Source of the DNA: Methylobacterium adhaesivum
Lineage (GTDB): Bacteria; Pseudomonadota; Alphaproteobacteria; Rhizobiales; Beijerinckiaceae
DNA: 64,000 nucleotides
NCBI RefSeq assembly: GCF_022179065.1
Contig: NZ_BPQD01000003.1
Location: 310,001 to 374,000 of the forward strand
Direction: 5' to 3'
Numbering within the stretch: the stretch's first letter is position 1; each line of letters starts with the position of its first letter. Below the pieces are notes generated by a model. The model was not told where the DNA came from. It saw only the letters and a program-made list of their open reading frames with translations, and did no database searches. Both the position numbers and the translations under genes were made by a program. Shown here one piece after another: positions 39,167 to 46,506 of the stretch.

Positions 39167-40273
39167 ATGACCCCCTACAAGCTCCTCCTCCTGCCCGGCG
39201 ACGGCATCGGCCCCGAGGTGATGGGTCAGGTCGAGAAGGTGATCGGCTTCCTCGCACAGGCCGGCATCGCTACGTTCGAGACCGAGCACGATCTCGTCGG
39301 CGGCAGTGCCATCGACGCCCACGGCGTGCCCCTGACCGACGCCGCCCTGGCCCGGGCGGACGCCGCCGACGCTGTACTCCTCGGGGCCGTCGGCGGTCCG
39401 AAATGGGCCGATGTCGCCTACGAGATCCGGCCCGAGGCGGGCCTGCTGCGCCTGCGTAAGGACCTCGGCCTGTTCGCGAACCTGCGCCCGGCCATCTGCT
39501 ATCCGGCGCTTGCCGACGCCTCCGCCCTCAAGCGCGAGCTCGTCGAAGGCCTCGACATCATGATCGTGCGCGAGCTCACGGGCGGCGTCTATTTCGGCGA
39601 GCCCAAGGAGATCACCACCCTGCCCGACGGCACGAAGCGGGCCGTCGACACCCAGGTCTACACCACGGGCGAGATCGAGCGCATCGCCCACGTCGCCTTC
39701 GATCTCGCGCGCAAGCGCTCGGGCCGCGTCGCCTCGGCCGAGAAGCACAACGTGATGAAGTCCGGCGTCCTGTGGAAGGAGGTCGTGACCCGCGTCCATG
39801 CCGAGTACACGGACGTGGCCCTGGAGCATGTGCTCGCCGACAACTGCGCCATGCAGCTCGTGCGTCGTCCAAAACAGTACGACGTCCTCGTCACCGACAA
39901 TCTGTTCGGCGACGTGCTCTCCGACGTGGCGGCCATGCTCACGGGGTCGCTGGGCATGTTGCCGTCGGCGTCGCTCGGCGCCGTCGACGCCAAGGGCTCG
40001 CGCAAGGCCCTCTACGAGCCGGTGCACGGCTCGGCCCCCGACATCGCCGGGCGTGATTTCGCCAACCCGCTGGCCATGATCGGGTCGCTGGCCATGGCCC
40101 TGCGCTACTCGTTCGGCCTCGGCGAGGCGGCCAACCTCCTCGATGGCGCCATCACGGATGCCCTGGCGAACGGTGCCCGCACCCGGGACATCGCCGCCGA
40201 GGGAACGCAGGCGTTGGGCACCGCCGGCATGGGCGATGCCGTCGTGGCCGCCCTCAAGGCCCGAATCGGCTGA
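39167..40273 (+). CDS. leuB: 3-isopropylmalate dehydrogenase
   Basis: The product is 368 aa from ATG 39167, which gives the family start [18 protein letters not shown]; an upstream ATG at 39149 is possible. It oxidises 3-isopropylmalate with NAD+ in leucine synthesis. Landmarks are [12 protein letters not shown], the substrate loop [49 protein letters not shown] and [15 protein letters not shown]. Confidence 0.97.
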   Translation: MTPYKLLLLPGDGIGPEVMGQVEKVIGFLAQAGIATFETEHDLVGGSAIDAHGVPLTDAALARADAADAVLLGAVGGPKWADVAYEIRPEAGLLRLRKDLGLFANLRPAICYPALADASALKRELVEGLDIMIVRELTGGVYFGEPKEITTLPDGTKRAVDTQVYTTGEIERIAHVAFDLARKRSGRVASAEKHNVMKSGVLWKEVVTRVHAEYTDVALEHVLADNCAMQLVRRPKQYDVLVTDNLFGDVLSDVAAMLTGSLGMLPSASLGAVDAKGSRKALYEPVHGSAPDIAGRDFANPLAMIGSLAMALRYSFGLGEAANLLDGAITDALANGARTRDIAAEGTQALGTAGMGDAVVAALKARIG

Positions 40274-40288
40274 GGAAAACCCCGGTGC

Positions 40289-40315
40289 CACGGCTTCGCC
40301 ACAAGCGAAGCCGTG
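40289..40315 (+). terminator. Perfect 11-bp hairpin after leuB
   Basis: CACGGCTTCGC (40289-40299), loop CACAA, GCGAAGCCGTG (40305-40315), starting 15 bases after the leuB stop. The downstream TTGTC is only weakly T-rich; a strong stem all the same. Confidence 0.6.
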
Positions 40316-40379
40316 TTGTCGCCACATCTGTCAAGATAATCTGTCCCCGTAGTTACCAGCGGCGGGAAGAACAGAGCAC

Positions 40380-41552
40380 ATGCAGGGTCGCACGGTCGGA
40401 TCGCCACGGACTGCCCTCGCCAAAGGTCCCGTCAAGGGTCCCCTCCGCGGGCGGTCCACCGCCGGCACACCGTCGCCAACCTCCGATGCCCTCACCCTCG
40501 GTGGCCGCGTCGGCCGCGAGCACGGCAGCCGCAATGCGCTGATCCGCTCCGTCCTGTCCGTGTCGCTGCTCGCCGGTGGCCTGAGCGCCGTGCTCCTCAA
40601 AGGCGTCGGGCCGAGCGAGGCGAGCCTCGGCGGTGTCGTGCAAGCGGCCCAGGCGATGACCGCCGTGGCGATGCCCCGCCCCCGCGTGCAGAGCGCCCCG
40701 CCGGCCATCCTCGGTACGCCCGCCGGCGTCCTCACCGCCTCGGCGGCCTTCGCGCCCATCCACGACCTCGACACCGAACTCGGCTCGAACGCCGTCGACC
40801 GGGTCTCCTACGACTTCCTCATCACCGAGAGTGCCGTCGGCGATCCCAACGACATCCTCGAATTCGGGCCGATGAAGATCCGCCGCCACCTCGTGCAGAA
40901 GATCGTCCGCGCCGCCCAGGCGGTGCAGACCGATCCGGTGCTGCTCATGGCGGTGGCCGACAAGGAGTCGAGCTTCAAGACGGAGGTGCAGGCCCAGACC
41001 TCCTCCGCCACGGGTCTGTTCCAGTTCATCGAGCGGACCTGGCTCGGGGTCGTGCGCGATTTCGGCCCGAAATACGGCTTGACGCAGGACGCCGCCCTCG
41101 TGGTGACGGGCGACAATGGGCGACCCGTCGTCAACGACCCGGCCGAGCGAACCCGTATCCTCGAACTGCGCCGCGACCCCTACCTCTCCGCCCTCATGGC
41201 CGGCGAGATGCTCAAGCGCGACGCCGCCCGCATCGCCCTGCGCATCGGCCGCGACCTGTCGCTGGGAGAAATCTACCTCGCCCACTTCCTCGGGCCCGAC
41301 GACGCCGAGGCGTTTCTCGCCACCGTCGTCGACAAGCCCAAGGCCGCCGCCGCGCAGATGCTGCCGGGGCCGGCGCGTGCCAACAAGACGATTTTCTTCG
41401 CCGCCCAGCGCGGGCGCCGCAAGGCGACGAGCCTCTCCGTGGCGCAGGTCCACGAGAAGTTCGAGGCGATGATGAGCGCCCGGGGCGCCCGCTACCGCGA
41501 CGTCCGGTCGGTCGCCGGAATCATGGCCTACGCGGACGCCTCCGTCGACTGA
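40380..41552 (+). CDS. Lytic transglycosylase (SLT domain)
   Basis: The product is 390 aa. An N-terminal region of about 50 residues (basic, Gly/Pro/Ser-rich) precedes a hydrophobic stretch (SVLSVSLLAGGLSAVLLKG), so it is probably anchored with the domain in the periplasm. The SLT domain is at about residues 185-310: MAVADKESSFKTEVQAQ with the catalytic Glu, then SSATGLFQFIERTWLGVV, and later GEIYLAHFLGPDDAEAFL. Lytic transglycosylases cut glycan strands with formation of 1,6-anhydro ends. It lies downstream of leuB, independent of it by the hairpin. Confidence 0.88.
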   Translation: MQGRTVGSPRTALAKGPVKGPLRGRSTAGTPSPTSDALTLGGRVGREHGSRNALIRSVLSVSLLAGGLSAVLLKGVGPSEASLGGVVQAAQAMTAVAMPRPRVQSAPPAILGTPAGVLTASAAFAPIHDLDTELGSNAVDRVSYDFLITESAVGDPNDILEFGPMKIRRHLVQKIVRAAQAVQTDPVLLMAVADKESSFKTEVQAQTSSATGLFQFIERTWLGVVRDFGPKYGLTQDAALVVTGDNGRPVVNDPAERTRILELRRDPYLSALMAGEMLKRDAARIALRIGRDLSLGEIYLAHFLGPDDAEAFLATVVDKPKAAAAQMLPGPARANKTIFFAAQRGRRKATSLSVAQVHEKFEAMMSARGARYRDVRSVAGIMAYADASVD

Positions 41553-41690
41553 TCCCCACGATCGCCCGGCGCGACGTCACGGATTTCTCGACAAACCGGT
41601 TTCTCCGGCAACTCCGCGCGTCGTCCCGGCTTTTACGTGTGTGCGTCCGACCCCCGGCGCACCGCGACACACGAACGTCGGAGGCTTCCC

Positions 41691-42314
41691 TTGGCCGACC
41701 CCGAGGCCGATCCCAACGGCACCCCGCCCCGCAGCCGCCGCGATGGCCATGGCGGTCCCGCCGATACCCTGACTCCGAGTCTGTCCCTCGACCGGATCGG
41801 GCAGGCCCTCGCCTCGTTCTACGACGACCTGATCGCCGAAGGCGTGCCCGAGCACCTCGCCGCCCTCGTCCGACAGGTGCGGGCGCCCGAACACGCTCCG
41901 CGTGCCGCCGCGCCTGCCGCATTATCCGCCAAATCCGGCAAGTTCGCCCTCGTCGTCGAGGACGAGGCCACGGTCCGCGCCATGGCTGAAGCTCTCCTCG
42001 AGGAAACGGAGCTCGGCGTGCTCGGCTGCGACAGCGCCGAGGCCGCCATCGAGATCATGCGCCAGCGGGGCGGCGACGTCGCCCTGGTCTTCGCCGACGT
42101 GCATCTGGCCGGCGTGATGGACGGGGTCCAGCTCGCCTCCGCCATCGCCCTGCTGTGGCCGACGACCCGCCTCGTCGTCACCTCCGGCCAGCGCGCCGAA
42201 CGCCCGAGCGCCCTGGCCCCCCAGGCGGTGTTCATCCCCAAGCCCTGGCGACCCCTGGACCTCCTCGGCGAGGTGGAGCGGGCCCGCGTCGCACCGCAGC
42301 CCCTCCTGCCGTAA
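41691..42314 (+). CDS. NepR-like domain fused to a response-regulator receiver domain
   Basis: The product is 207 aa from TTG 41691, six bases after a GGAGG (41680-41684). Residues 33-64, with LDRIGQALASFYDDLIAEGVP and HLAALVRQV, resemble the NepR anti-sigma helix pair (IGxxLRxxYDDLVxEPVPxxFxxLL). An Ala/Pro linker follows. Residues 84-200 form a receiver: VVEDE (acidic pocket at 90-92), phospho-acceptor Asp136 in VFADVHL, Thr164 (VVTSG) and Lys184 (IPKPW). NepR sequesters the EcfG sigma factor; phosphorylated PhyR releases it. A single chain with both parts would be a stress-response element. The NepR match is by eye, so the domain call is tentative; the receiver call is firm. Confidence 0.7.
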   Translation: MADPEADPNGTPPRSRRDGHGGPADTLTPSLSLDRIGQALASFYDDLIAEGVPEHLAALVRQVRAPEHAPRAAAPAALSAKSGKFALVVEDEATVRAMAEALLEETELGVLGCDSAEAAIEIMRQRGGDVALVFADVHLAGVMDGVQLASAIALLWPTTRLVVTSGQRAERPSALAPQAVFIPKPWRPLDLLGEVERARVAPQPLLP

Positions 42315-42436
42315 GCACGCGCGGGCTTTTCGAGGCCCGTGACCTCACTCTTTTCGGCGTCTGCGGCCTCGCTTGGGCGCACCTCTTGCATTAACCGGAG
42401 CCGAGACCGCGCCGGCCGGCGCGGCGGAGCCGATCC

Positions 42437-43357
42437 GTGCCGATCCTGTCCGTCCGCCACGTCACGACCTACCGCTACCGTCAGCCCGTTGCCTTCGGTG
42501 AGCACCGGATCATGTTCCGGCCGCGCGACAGCTACGACCAGCGCCTCATCGAGGCCCGCCTGACGATCACGCCCGAGCCCGTCACGCTGCGCTGGCTGCA
42601 CGACGTGTTCGGCAATTGCGTCGCCGTGGCCACCTTCCAGGGACGGGCGTCCACCCTCGTGTTCGACTGCGCTATCACCCTCGAGCACACGCCCGAATCG
42701 GCGCCGGACTTTCCCCTGGCACCGCACGCGGCGTTCTATCCCTTCGGCTACGGCGCCGACGACATCGCCGATCTCAGCCGATCCATGGAGCGTCAGCATC
42801 CCGATCCGCGCAATGAGGTCGATGCCTGGGCTCGCAGCTTCATCCCTCCGACCGGACGGATCGCGACCCAGGACCTTCTCGCCGAGATGACCCGCAGCGT
42901 CCGGCGCAATTTTGCCTACCTCGCCCGCTCGGAGAAGGGCGTACAGGACCCTGTCACAACCCTGCGGCTCAAGCGCGGCAGCTGCCGCGACTTCGCGGTG
43001 CTGATGATCGAGGCCGTGCGGGCGCTCGGCATGGCCGCCCGATTCGTCTCCGGCTACCTCTACAACCCGCGCGGCGATCGTGAGCGCCATGTCGGCGGCG
43101 GCTCCACCCATGCCTGGGTCCAGGTCTACCTGCCGGGCGCCGGATGGATCGAGTTCGATCCGACCAACGGCATCGTCGGCAACCGCGACCTCATCCGTGT
43201 CGCCGTCGCCCGCGATCCGCGCCAGGCGGTGCCGCTCCACGGCTCCTTCTTCGGCTTCCCCGCGGACGACCTCGGTATGATCGTCAGCGTCGCCGTCGAC
43301 GAGATCGAACCGAACGGCCTCGACGCACGGGGGCCGAATGCCACACCGGCGCGTTGA
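42437..43357 (+). CDS. Transglutaminase-like protein, copy 1
   Basis: This is 306 aa. N-terminal beta domain (SVRHVTTYRYRQPVAFGEH; LRWLHDVFGNCVAVATF) typical of the transglutaminase-like N-terminal family. The catalytic triad is complete: Cys183 (RGSCRDFAVLMIEAVR), His225 (STHAWVQVYLPG) and Asp241 (WIEFDPTNG). These proteins are probably cysteine peptidases or cross-linkers of unknown substrate; no signal peptide is seen. A related gene follows 84 bases downstream. Confidence 0.88.
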   Translation: MPILSVRHVTTYRYRQPVAFGEHRIMFRPRDSYDQRLIEARLTITPEPVTLRWLHDVFGNCVAVATFQGRASTLVFDCAITLEHTPESAPDFPLAPHAAFYPFGYGADDIADLSRSMERQHPDPRNEVDAWARSFIPPTGRIATQDLLAEMTRSVRRNFAYLARSEKGVQDPVTTLRLKRGSCRDFAVLMIEAVRALGMAARFVSGYLYNPRGDRERHVGGGSTHAWVQVYLPGAGWIEFDPTNGIVGNRDLIRVAVARDPRQAVPLHGSFFGFPADDLGMIVSVAVDEIEPNGLDARGPNATPAR

Positions 43358-43367
43358 CGGTCCGATT

Positions 43368-43405
43368 ACTGCATTCGCAGTCCTTTCCCCCGGATTTTGT
43401 CCGGG
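43368..43405 (+). promoter_or_regulatory. Two adjacent hairpins in the leader of the second transglutaminase gene
   Basis: ACTGC-ATTC-GCAGT (43368-43381) is followed by CCCGGA-TTTTG-TCCGGG (43389-43405) and a T-rich stretch (GGCTTTTCATTTTC). The pair could be a weak terminator or attenuator between the two transglutaminase-like genes. Confidence 0.35.
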
Positions 43406-43441
43406 ACACGGCTTTTCATTTTCACAGATCGGGTGAGCGTC

Positions 43442-44248
43442 ATGAAGATCAGGACTGGGTTCGACATCGCCTTCGAATCGGTTCAGCCGACCCCCATGAT
43501 CCTGGCCCTGAGCGTGCATCCCTCGCGGATGCCCGACCTGCTGACGCCGCACACGATCGCCTTCGATCCGCCGATCCCGTCGCAGGAGTACCGCGACGTG
43601 TTCGACAACGTCCTCACGCGAATCGTAACGCCGCCGGGGCGGCTCACCATCTCGGCCGATTTCGTGGTCCAAGATTCCGGCCAGCCCGACGTCTACGCCC
43701 CCCATGCCCAGCAGATCGAGGTGCAGAATCTCCCGTCGGACGTGCTCGTCTACCTCCTCGGCAGCCGCTATTGCGACACCGACAAGTTATCCGAGACGGC
43801 GTGGTCCCTGTTCGGTGGGACTCCTATGGGTTGGGGCCGGGTGCAGGCGATCGTCGACTACGTCCACGACCGCATCCGCTTCGACTACATGTGCGCCGAC
43901 GCCACGCGCACGGCATGGGACGGATTCATGCAGCGTCAGGGCGTGTGCCGCGATTTCGCGCATCTCGCCGTCGCCTTCTGCCGCTGCATGAACATTCCGG
44001 CGCGCTACTGCACGGGTTACCTCGGGGATATCGGTATTCCCCCCGTACCGGATCCGATGGACTTCTCCGCTTGGTTCGAGGTCTATCTCGACGGAGGCTG
44101 GTACACGTTCGACGCGCGCCACAACACGCCGCGCATCGGCCGCATCGTCATGGCCCGAGGCCGCGACGCCACCGACGTGGCGATCACCACGAACTTCGGT
44201 TACGCGCACCTCGCCCGCTTCGACGTACACACGGATGAGGTCTTCTGA
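43442..44248 (+). CDS. Transglutaminase-like protein, copy 2, His position replaced by Ser
   Basis: The product is 268 aa from ATG 43442; the frame opens at 43397 but MKIRTGFDIAFES is the normal start. N-terminal domain like copy 1 (TVSIS-type strands). The catalytic Cys169 (GVCRDFAHLAVAFC) and Asp224 (WYTFDARHN) are present, but where copy 1 has THAW, this one reads FSAW, so the usual His is Ser209. It may be a subfamily feature; an alternative base could be a nearby His. Function unknown. Confidence 0.85.
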   Translation: MKIRTGFDIAFESVQPTPMILALSVHPSRMPDLLTPHTIAFDPPIPSQEYRDVFDNVLTRIVTPPGRLTISADFVVQDSGQPDVYAPHAQQIEVQNLPSDVLVYLLGSRYCDTDKLSETAWSLFGGTPMGWGRVQAIVDYVHDRIRFDYMCADATRTAWDGFMQRQGVCRDFAHLAVAFCRCMNIPARYCTGYLGDIGIPPVPDPMDFSAWFEVYLDGGWYTFDARHNTPRIGRIVMARGRDATDVAITTNFGYAHLARFDVHTDEVF

Positions 44249-44353
44249 GGAATGCTCGGCCAGCGCGAAGGCGAAATCTTTCGCGCCAATGGAACCGGCT
44301 ACCTACGCTTACGCTTGTATAGCAAAGGTTACGCTCCAGGTAAGGCATCCACG

Positions 44354-45037
44354 ATGAAGACCTTGGCATCCACCCTCGCGGGCATTCTCGGCGTCTGTGT
44401 TCTCGCAAGCAGCCCGACGCTGGCAGCTCCCTATGATCCCTTCGGTAGCGAGGCCGGAGAGGACTATTACTCCGATCCGGCCTACGGCCAGACCGGAACC
44501 AGCCCCTACGGCTACCAGGGTAGCTACGGCGGCCAGGGCGCTTACCAGGGCACCGTCGGCCAGGGCGTGCAGGCCGCGCCCCAGGCTCAGGTCGCCCCGA
44601 TCCCGCGCGAGATCGTCGCCTTCCGTGGTGACTACAAGCCCGGCACCATCGTGGTCTCGACCTCCGAGCGCCGGCTCTATTTCGTGCTGCCGGGCGGCGA
44701 GGCGATCCGCTACGGCGTCGGCGTCGGCCGCCCCGGCTTCACGTGGTCGGGCACCAAGACCGTGACGGCGAAGAAGGAATGGCCGTCGTGGACCCCGCCG
44801 GCCGCCATGATTGCCCGTCGTCCTGATCTGCCGCGCTACATGGCCGGCGGCGTCGAGAACCCCCTCGGGGCGCGGGCCATGTACATCGGCAACACCGAGT
44901 ACCGCATCCACGGCTCTAACGAGCCGGACACCATCGGCCAGGCCGTGTCCTCGGGTTGCATCCGCATGACCAACGACGATGTCACCGATCTCTATGAGCG
45001 GGTCCGGGTCGGCGCCAAGGTCGTCGTCCTGAACTGA
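44354..45037 (+). CDS. L,D-transpeptidase (YkuD / ErfK type)
   Basis: The product is 227 aa from ATG 44354. A signal peptide (LASTLAGILGVCVLASSPTLAAP) exports it. A Gly/Tyr/Gln-rich linker (residues about 45-75) precedes the YkuD domain: GTIVVSTSERRLYFVLPGG, IRYGVGVGRPGFTWSG, then the active site YRIHGSNEPDTIGQAVSSG and CIRMTN with His186 and Cys202. These enzymes make 3-3 cross-links in peptidoglycan or attach proteins to it. Followed by two terminator hairpins. Confidence 0.93.
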   Translation: MKTLASTLAGILGVCVLASSPTLAAPYDPFGSEAGEDYYSDPAYGQTGTSPYGYQGSYGGQGAYQGTVGQGVQAAPQAQVAPIPREIVAFRGDYKPGTIVVSTSERRLYFVLPGGEAIRYGVGVGRPGFTWSGTKTVTAKKEWPSWTPPAAMIARRPDLPRYMAGGVENPLGARAMYIGNTEYRIHGSNEPDTIGQAVSSGCIRMTNDDVTDLYERVRVGAKVVVLN

Positions 45038-45047
45038 GCGAGCGCGA

Positions 45048-45087
45048 GCAACGGGGTCTCGGCGGAATTTGTCCCGAGGCCCGTTGC
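45048..45087 (+). terminator. First terminator hairpin after the L,D-transpeptidase gene
   Basis: GCAACGGG (45048-45055) + CTCGG (45058-45062) pair with CCGAG (45074-45078) + CCCGTTGC (45080-45087). Long stem with two small bulges, 10 bases after the stop codon. Confidence 0.6.
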
Positions 45088-45101
45088 CCGAGCGCCGAAC
45101 G

Positions 45102-45139
45102 AAAAGAGCCGCCCCTTCGGCCGAGGGGGCGGCTCTTTT
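45102..45139. terminator. Strong bidirectional rho-independent terminator
   Basis: AAAAGAGCCGCCCC (45102-45115) pairs perfectly with GGGGCGGCTCTTTT (45126-45139), 14 base pairs with A/T tracts on both sides. It serves the L,D-transpeptidase gene and the convergent gene ending at 45161. Confidence 0.92.
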
Positions 45140-45160
45140 GCGATCACGGTGGAGTGTCCG

Positions 45161-45523
45161 TTAAGGCACCACCCTGCCGACGGCGGTCTGCGGCCCGCTG
45201 AAGGACGCGATGGGCATGTTGCAGAAGCAGCGGACCCCAAGGGGGCGCGGCCCCGGCAGCGGGCAGGAATACGGCTTGTAGCCCGTCAGGCCGGACTGGA
45301 CCGCGTCACAGTTGAAGCCCGTCGCGACCCGGCGCGGGGCCGGGCGTTCATAGGGCTCGTCGTAGATGCGGCGCGGCGGCGGCGGCGGTCCCCGGTCGTC
45401 GTAGTAGCGGCGCGGCGGCGGCCGGTCGTAGCCATCGTCGTAATATTGCGCGCTGGCAGTTTGAGTCCCGAGCGCGGCGGCAAGTGCCGCGACCATCACG
45501 CTGATTCGGTAGGCAGGTCGCAT
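45161..45523 (-). CDS. Secreted Tyr/Pro/Arg-rich protein with four cysteines
   Basis: The product is 120 aa from ATG 45523 (the frame opens at 45559). The signal peptide is YRISVMVAALAAALGTQTASA. The mature N-terminal part is low complexity with repeats of YYDD and RPPPRR/RGPPPPPRR type. The C-terminal third has four Cys (FNCDAV, YSCPLP, VRCFCN), likely two disulfides in the periplasm. I do not recognise the family. It ends at the shared terminator at 45102-45139. Confidence 0.7.
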   Translation of the reverse strand: MRPAYRISVMVAALAAALGTQTASAQYYDDGYDRPPPRRYYDDRGPPPPPRRIYDEPYERPAPRRVATGFNCDAVQSGLTGYKPYSCPLPGPRPLGVRCFCNMPIASFSGPQTAVGRVVP

Positions 45524-45673
45524 TCGATTACGCGCTCCTCGATCCATCCGGTCCGCCACGGGCGGAAGGTCCGCCCCTGGCGAGATGTCCGGGCGGGGCG
45601 CAACCGTTAAGGCATCGCCGCGCGAAGGGGAATCCGGTTTCGGCCGGCGTGGGGCGAAAGCGGCGTCTCGAAC

Positions 45674-45708
45674 AAAAGCGGCCCGCCCCGCTGGAGCGGG
45701 ACGGGCCG
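45674..45708 (-). terminator. Terminator of the phasin gene
   Basis: On the minus strand, CGGCCCG and CCCGCT (45708-45702 and 45700-45695) pair with AGCGGG and CGGGCCG (45692-45687 and 45685-45679) with one mismatch, then a TTTT run. It lies 34 bases after the phasin stop. Confidence 0.8.
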
Positions 45709-45741
45709 TTCGGCATCGCCGTTGGTTCGGAGAACCGTGGC

Positions 45742-46233
45742 TCAGTTGTTGGAGGCGTTGCGCAGGGCCTGCTCGGTCTCGGCGCCGGCCTTGCGTGCGG
45801 CCTCGGCCCCCTGCTCCATGGCCTTGCGGGCATGCTCGGCCGATTCCTGCATGACGCCCTTGGCCTTCTCGGCGCTCTGCTGCATCGCCGTCTGGGCGAG
45901 GCCGCCGAACTCCTTGGCCTGCGCCTGGATCGCCGCGAACTGGCTGCGGACGAACTCGGCCTGATGCTGCATGGCCTCCTGGAGGTCACGCGAGCGGACG
46001 AGCTTCTGCGCGAGGTCGAACGCCGCGGTCACGTTCTGCTCGGCGAACTCAAAGCCACGGGCGGACACGTCCTGCGCGCTCGTGCGGGCGGTCTCGGCCG
46101 AACCGTGAACGGTGTCGGCGGTGCGGCGGGCCGCGCTGATGAAGGAGTCGAACGCCTTGCGTGCCTGATCGACGCTCTTCTCGGCGAAATCACGCATCTC
46201 GGCGGGAACTTCGTAATTCGGGGTGCTGGTCAT
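45742..46233 (-). CDS. Phasin family protein
   Basis: The product is 163 aa, all alpha-helical with long amphipathic and Ala/Gln/Glu-rich segments (VPAEMRDFAEKSVDQARKAF, VRSQFAAIQAQAKEFGGLAQ, AEHARKAMEQGAEAARKAG), coiled-coil-like, with no cysteine. It matches the Phasin_2 family, which coats poly-3-hydroxybutyrate granules. A very good ribosome-binding site, GAGGAGAGG, precedes the ATG at 46233. A perfect palindrome (ATTGTGCA-G-TGCACAAT) is upstream and may be the binding site of a granule-responsive repressor such as PhaR. Confidence 0.9.
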   Translation of the reverse strand: MTSTPNYEVPAEMRDFAEKSVDQARKAFDSFISAARRTADTVHGSAETARTSAQDVSARGFEFAEQNVTAAFDLAQKLVRSRDLQEAMQHQAEFVRSQFAAIQAQAKEFGGLAQTAMQQSAEKAKGVMQESAEHARKAMEQGAEAARKAGAETEQALRNASNN

Positions 46234-46268
46234 TATCCTCTCCTCATCGACGGCTTGTTGATTCGCTC

Positions 46269-46285
46269 ATTGTGCAGTGCACAAT
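46269..46285 (-). promoter_or_regulatory. 17-bp palindromic operator candidate before the phasin gene
   Basis: ATTGTGCA (46269-46276), central G, TGCACAAT (46278-46285), 35-52 bases before the phasin ATG. The TGCA core half-sites fit the TGC/GCA-rich sites of the PhaR repressor reported in other alphaproteobacteria; the protein is not identified here. Confidence 0.55.
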
Positions 46286-46506
46286 ATCACATCGTCCGCC
46301 CTATGCCACCCTCGGTCGGCGCATTAAGATTGACAACAGGTAAACGCGTGGCGCCAACGATTAGTGTCCCCTCTCCGGCCCGCTTGAGGCTAAGTGTCGT
46401 TCACGAACCGTCTACTGCAAAGTCCGCCTGTGTGGCGAGGGCTGAGGGCGGCCGGCCGTTTCGTGGAGCACTCCGAGGGGGAGCGCTTCTTCCATAAGCT
46501 CGCCGT

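Noticed and set aside
42315-42436. Short GCGGGC/GCCCG stem after the NepR-like gene as a terminator
   Set aside because: Five to six base pairs with no T-tract; too weak to call.
44260-44353. GGAAC element before the L,D-transpeptidase gene as EcfG promoter
   Set aside because: The -10 region reads GCTT/CGCT instead of CGTT at the right spacing, so the match is not convincing.
46324-46340. TTAA-N7-AACA upstream of the sensor kinase as a CtrA box
   Set aside because: Two mismatches in the second half-site.
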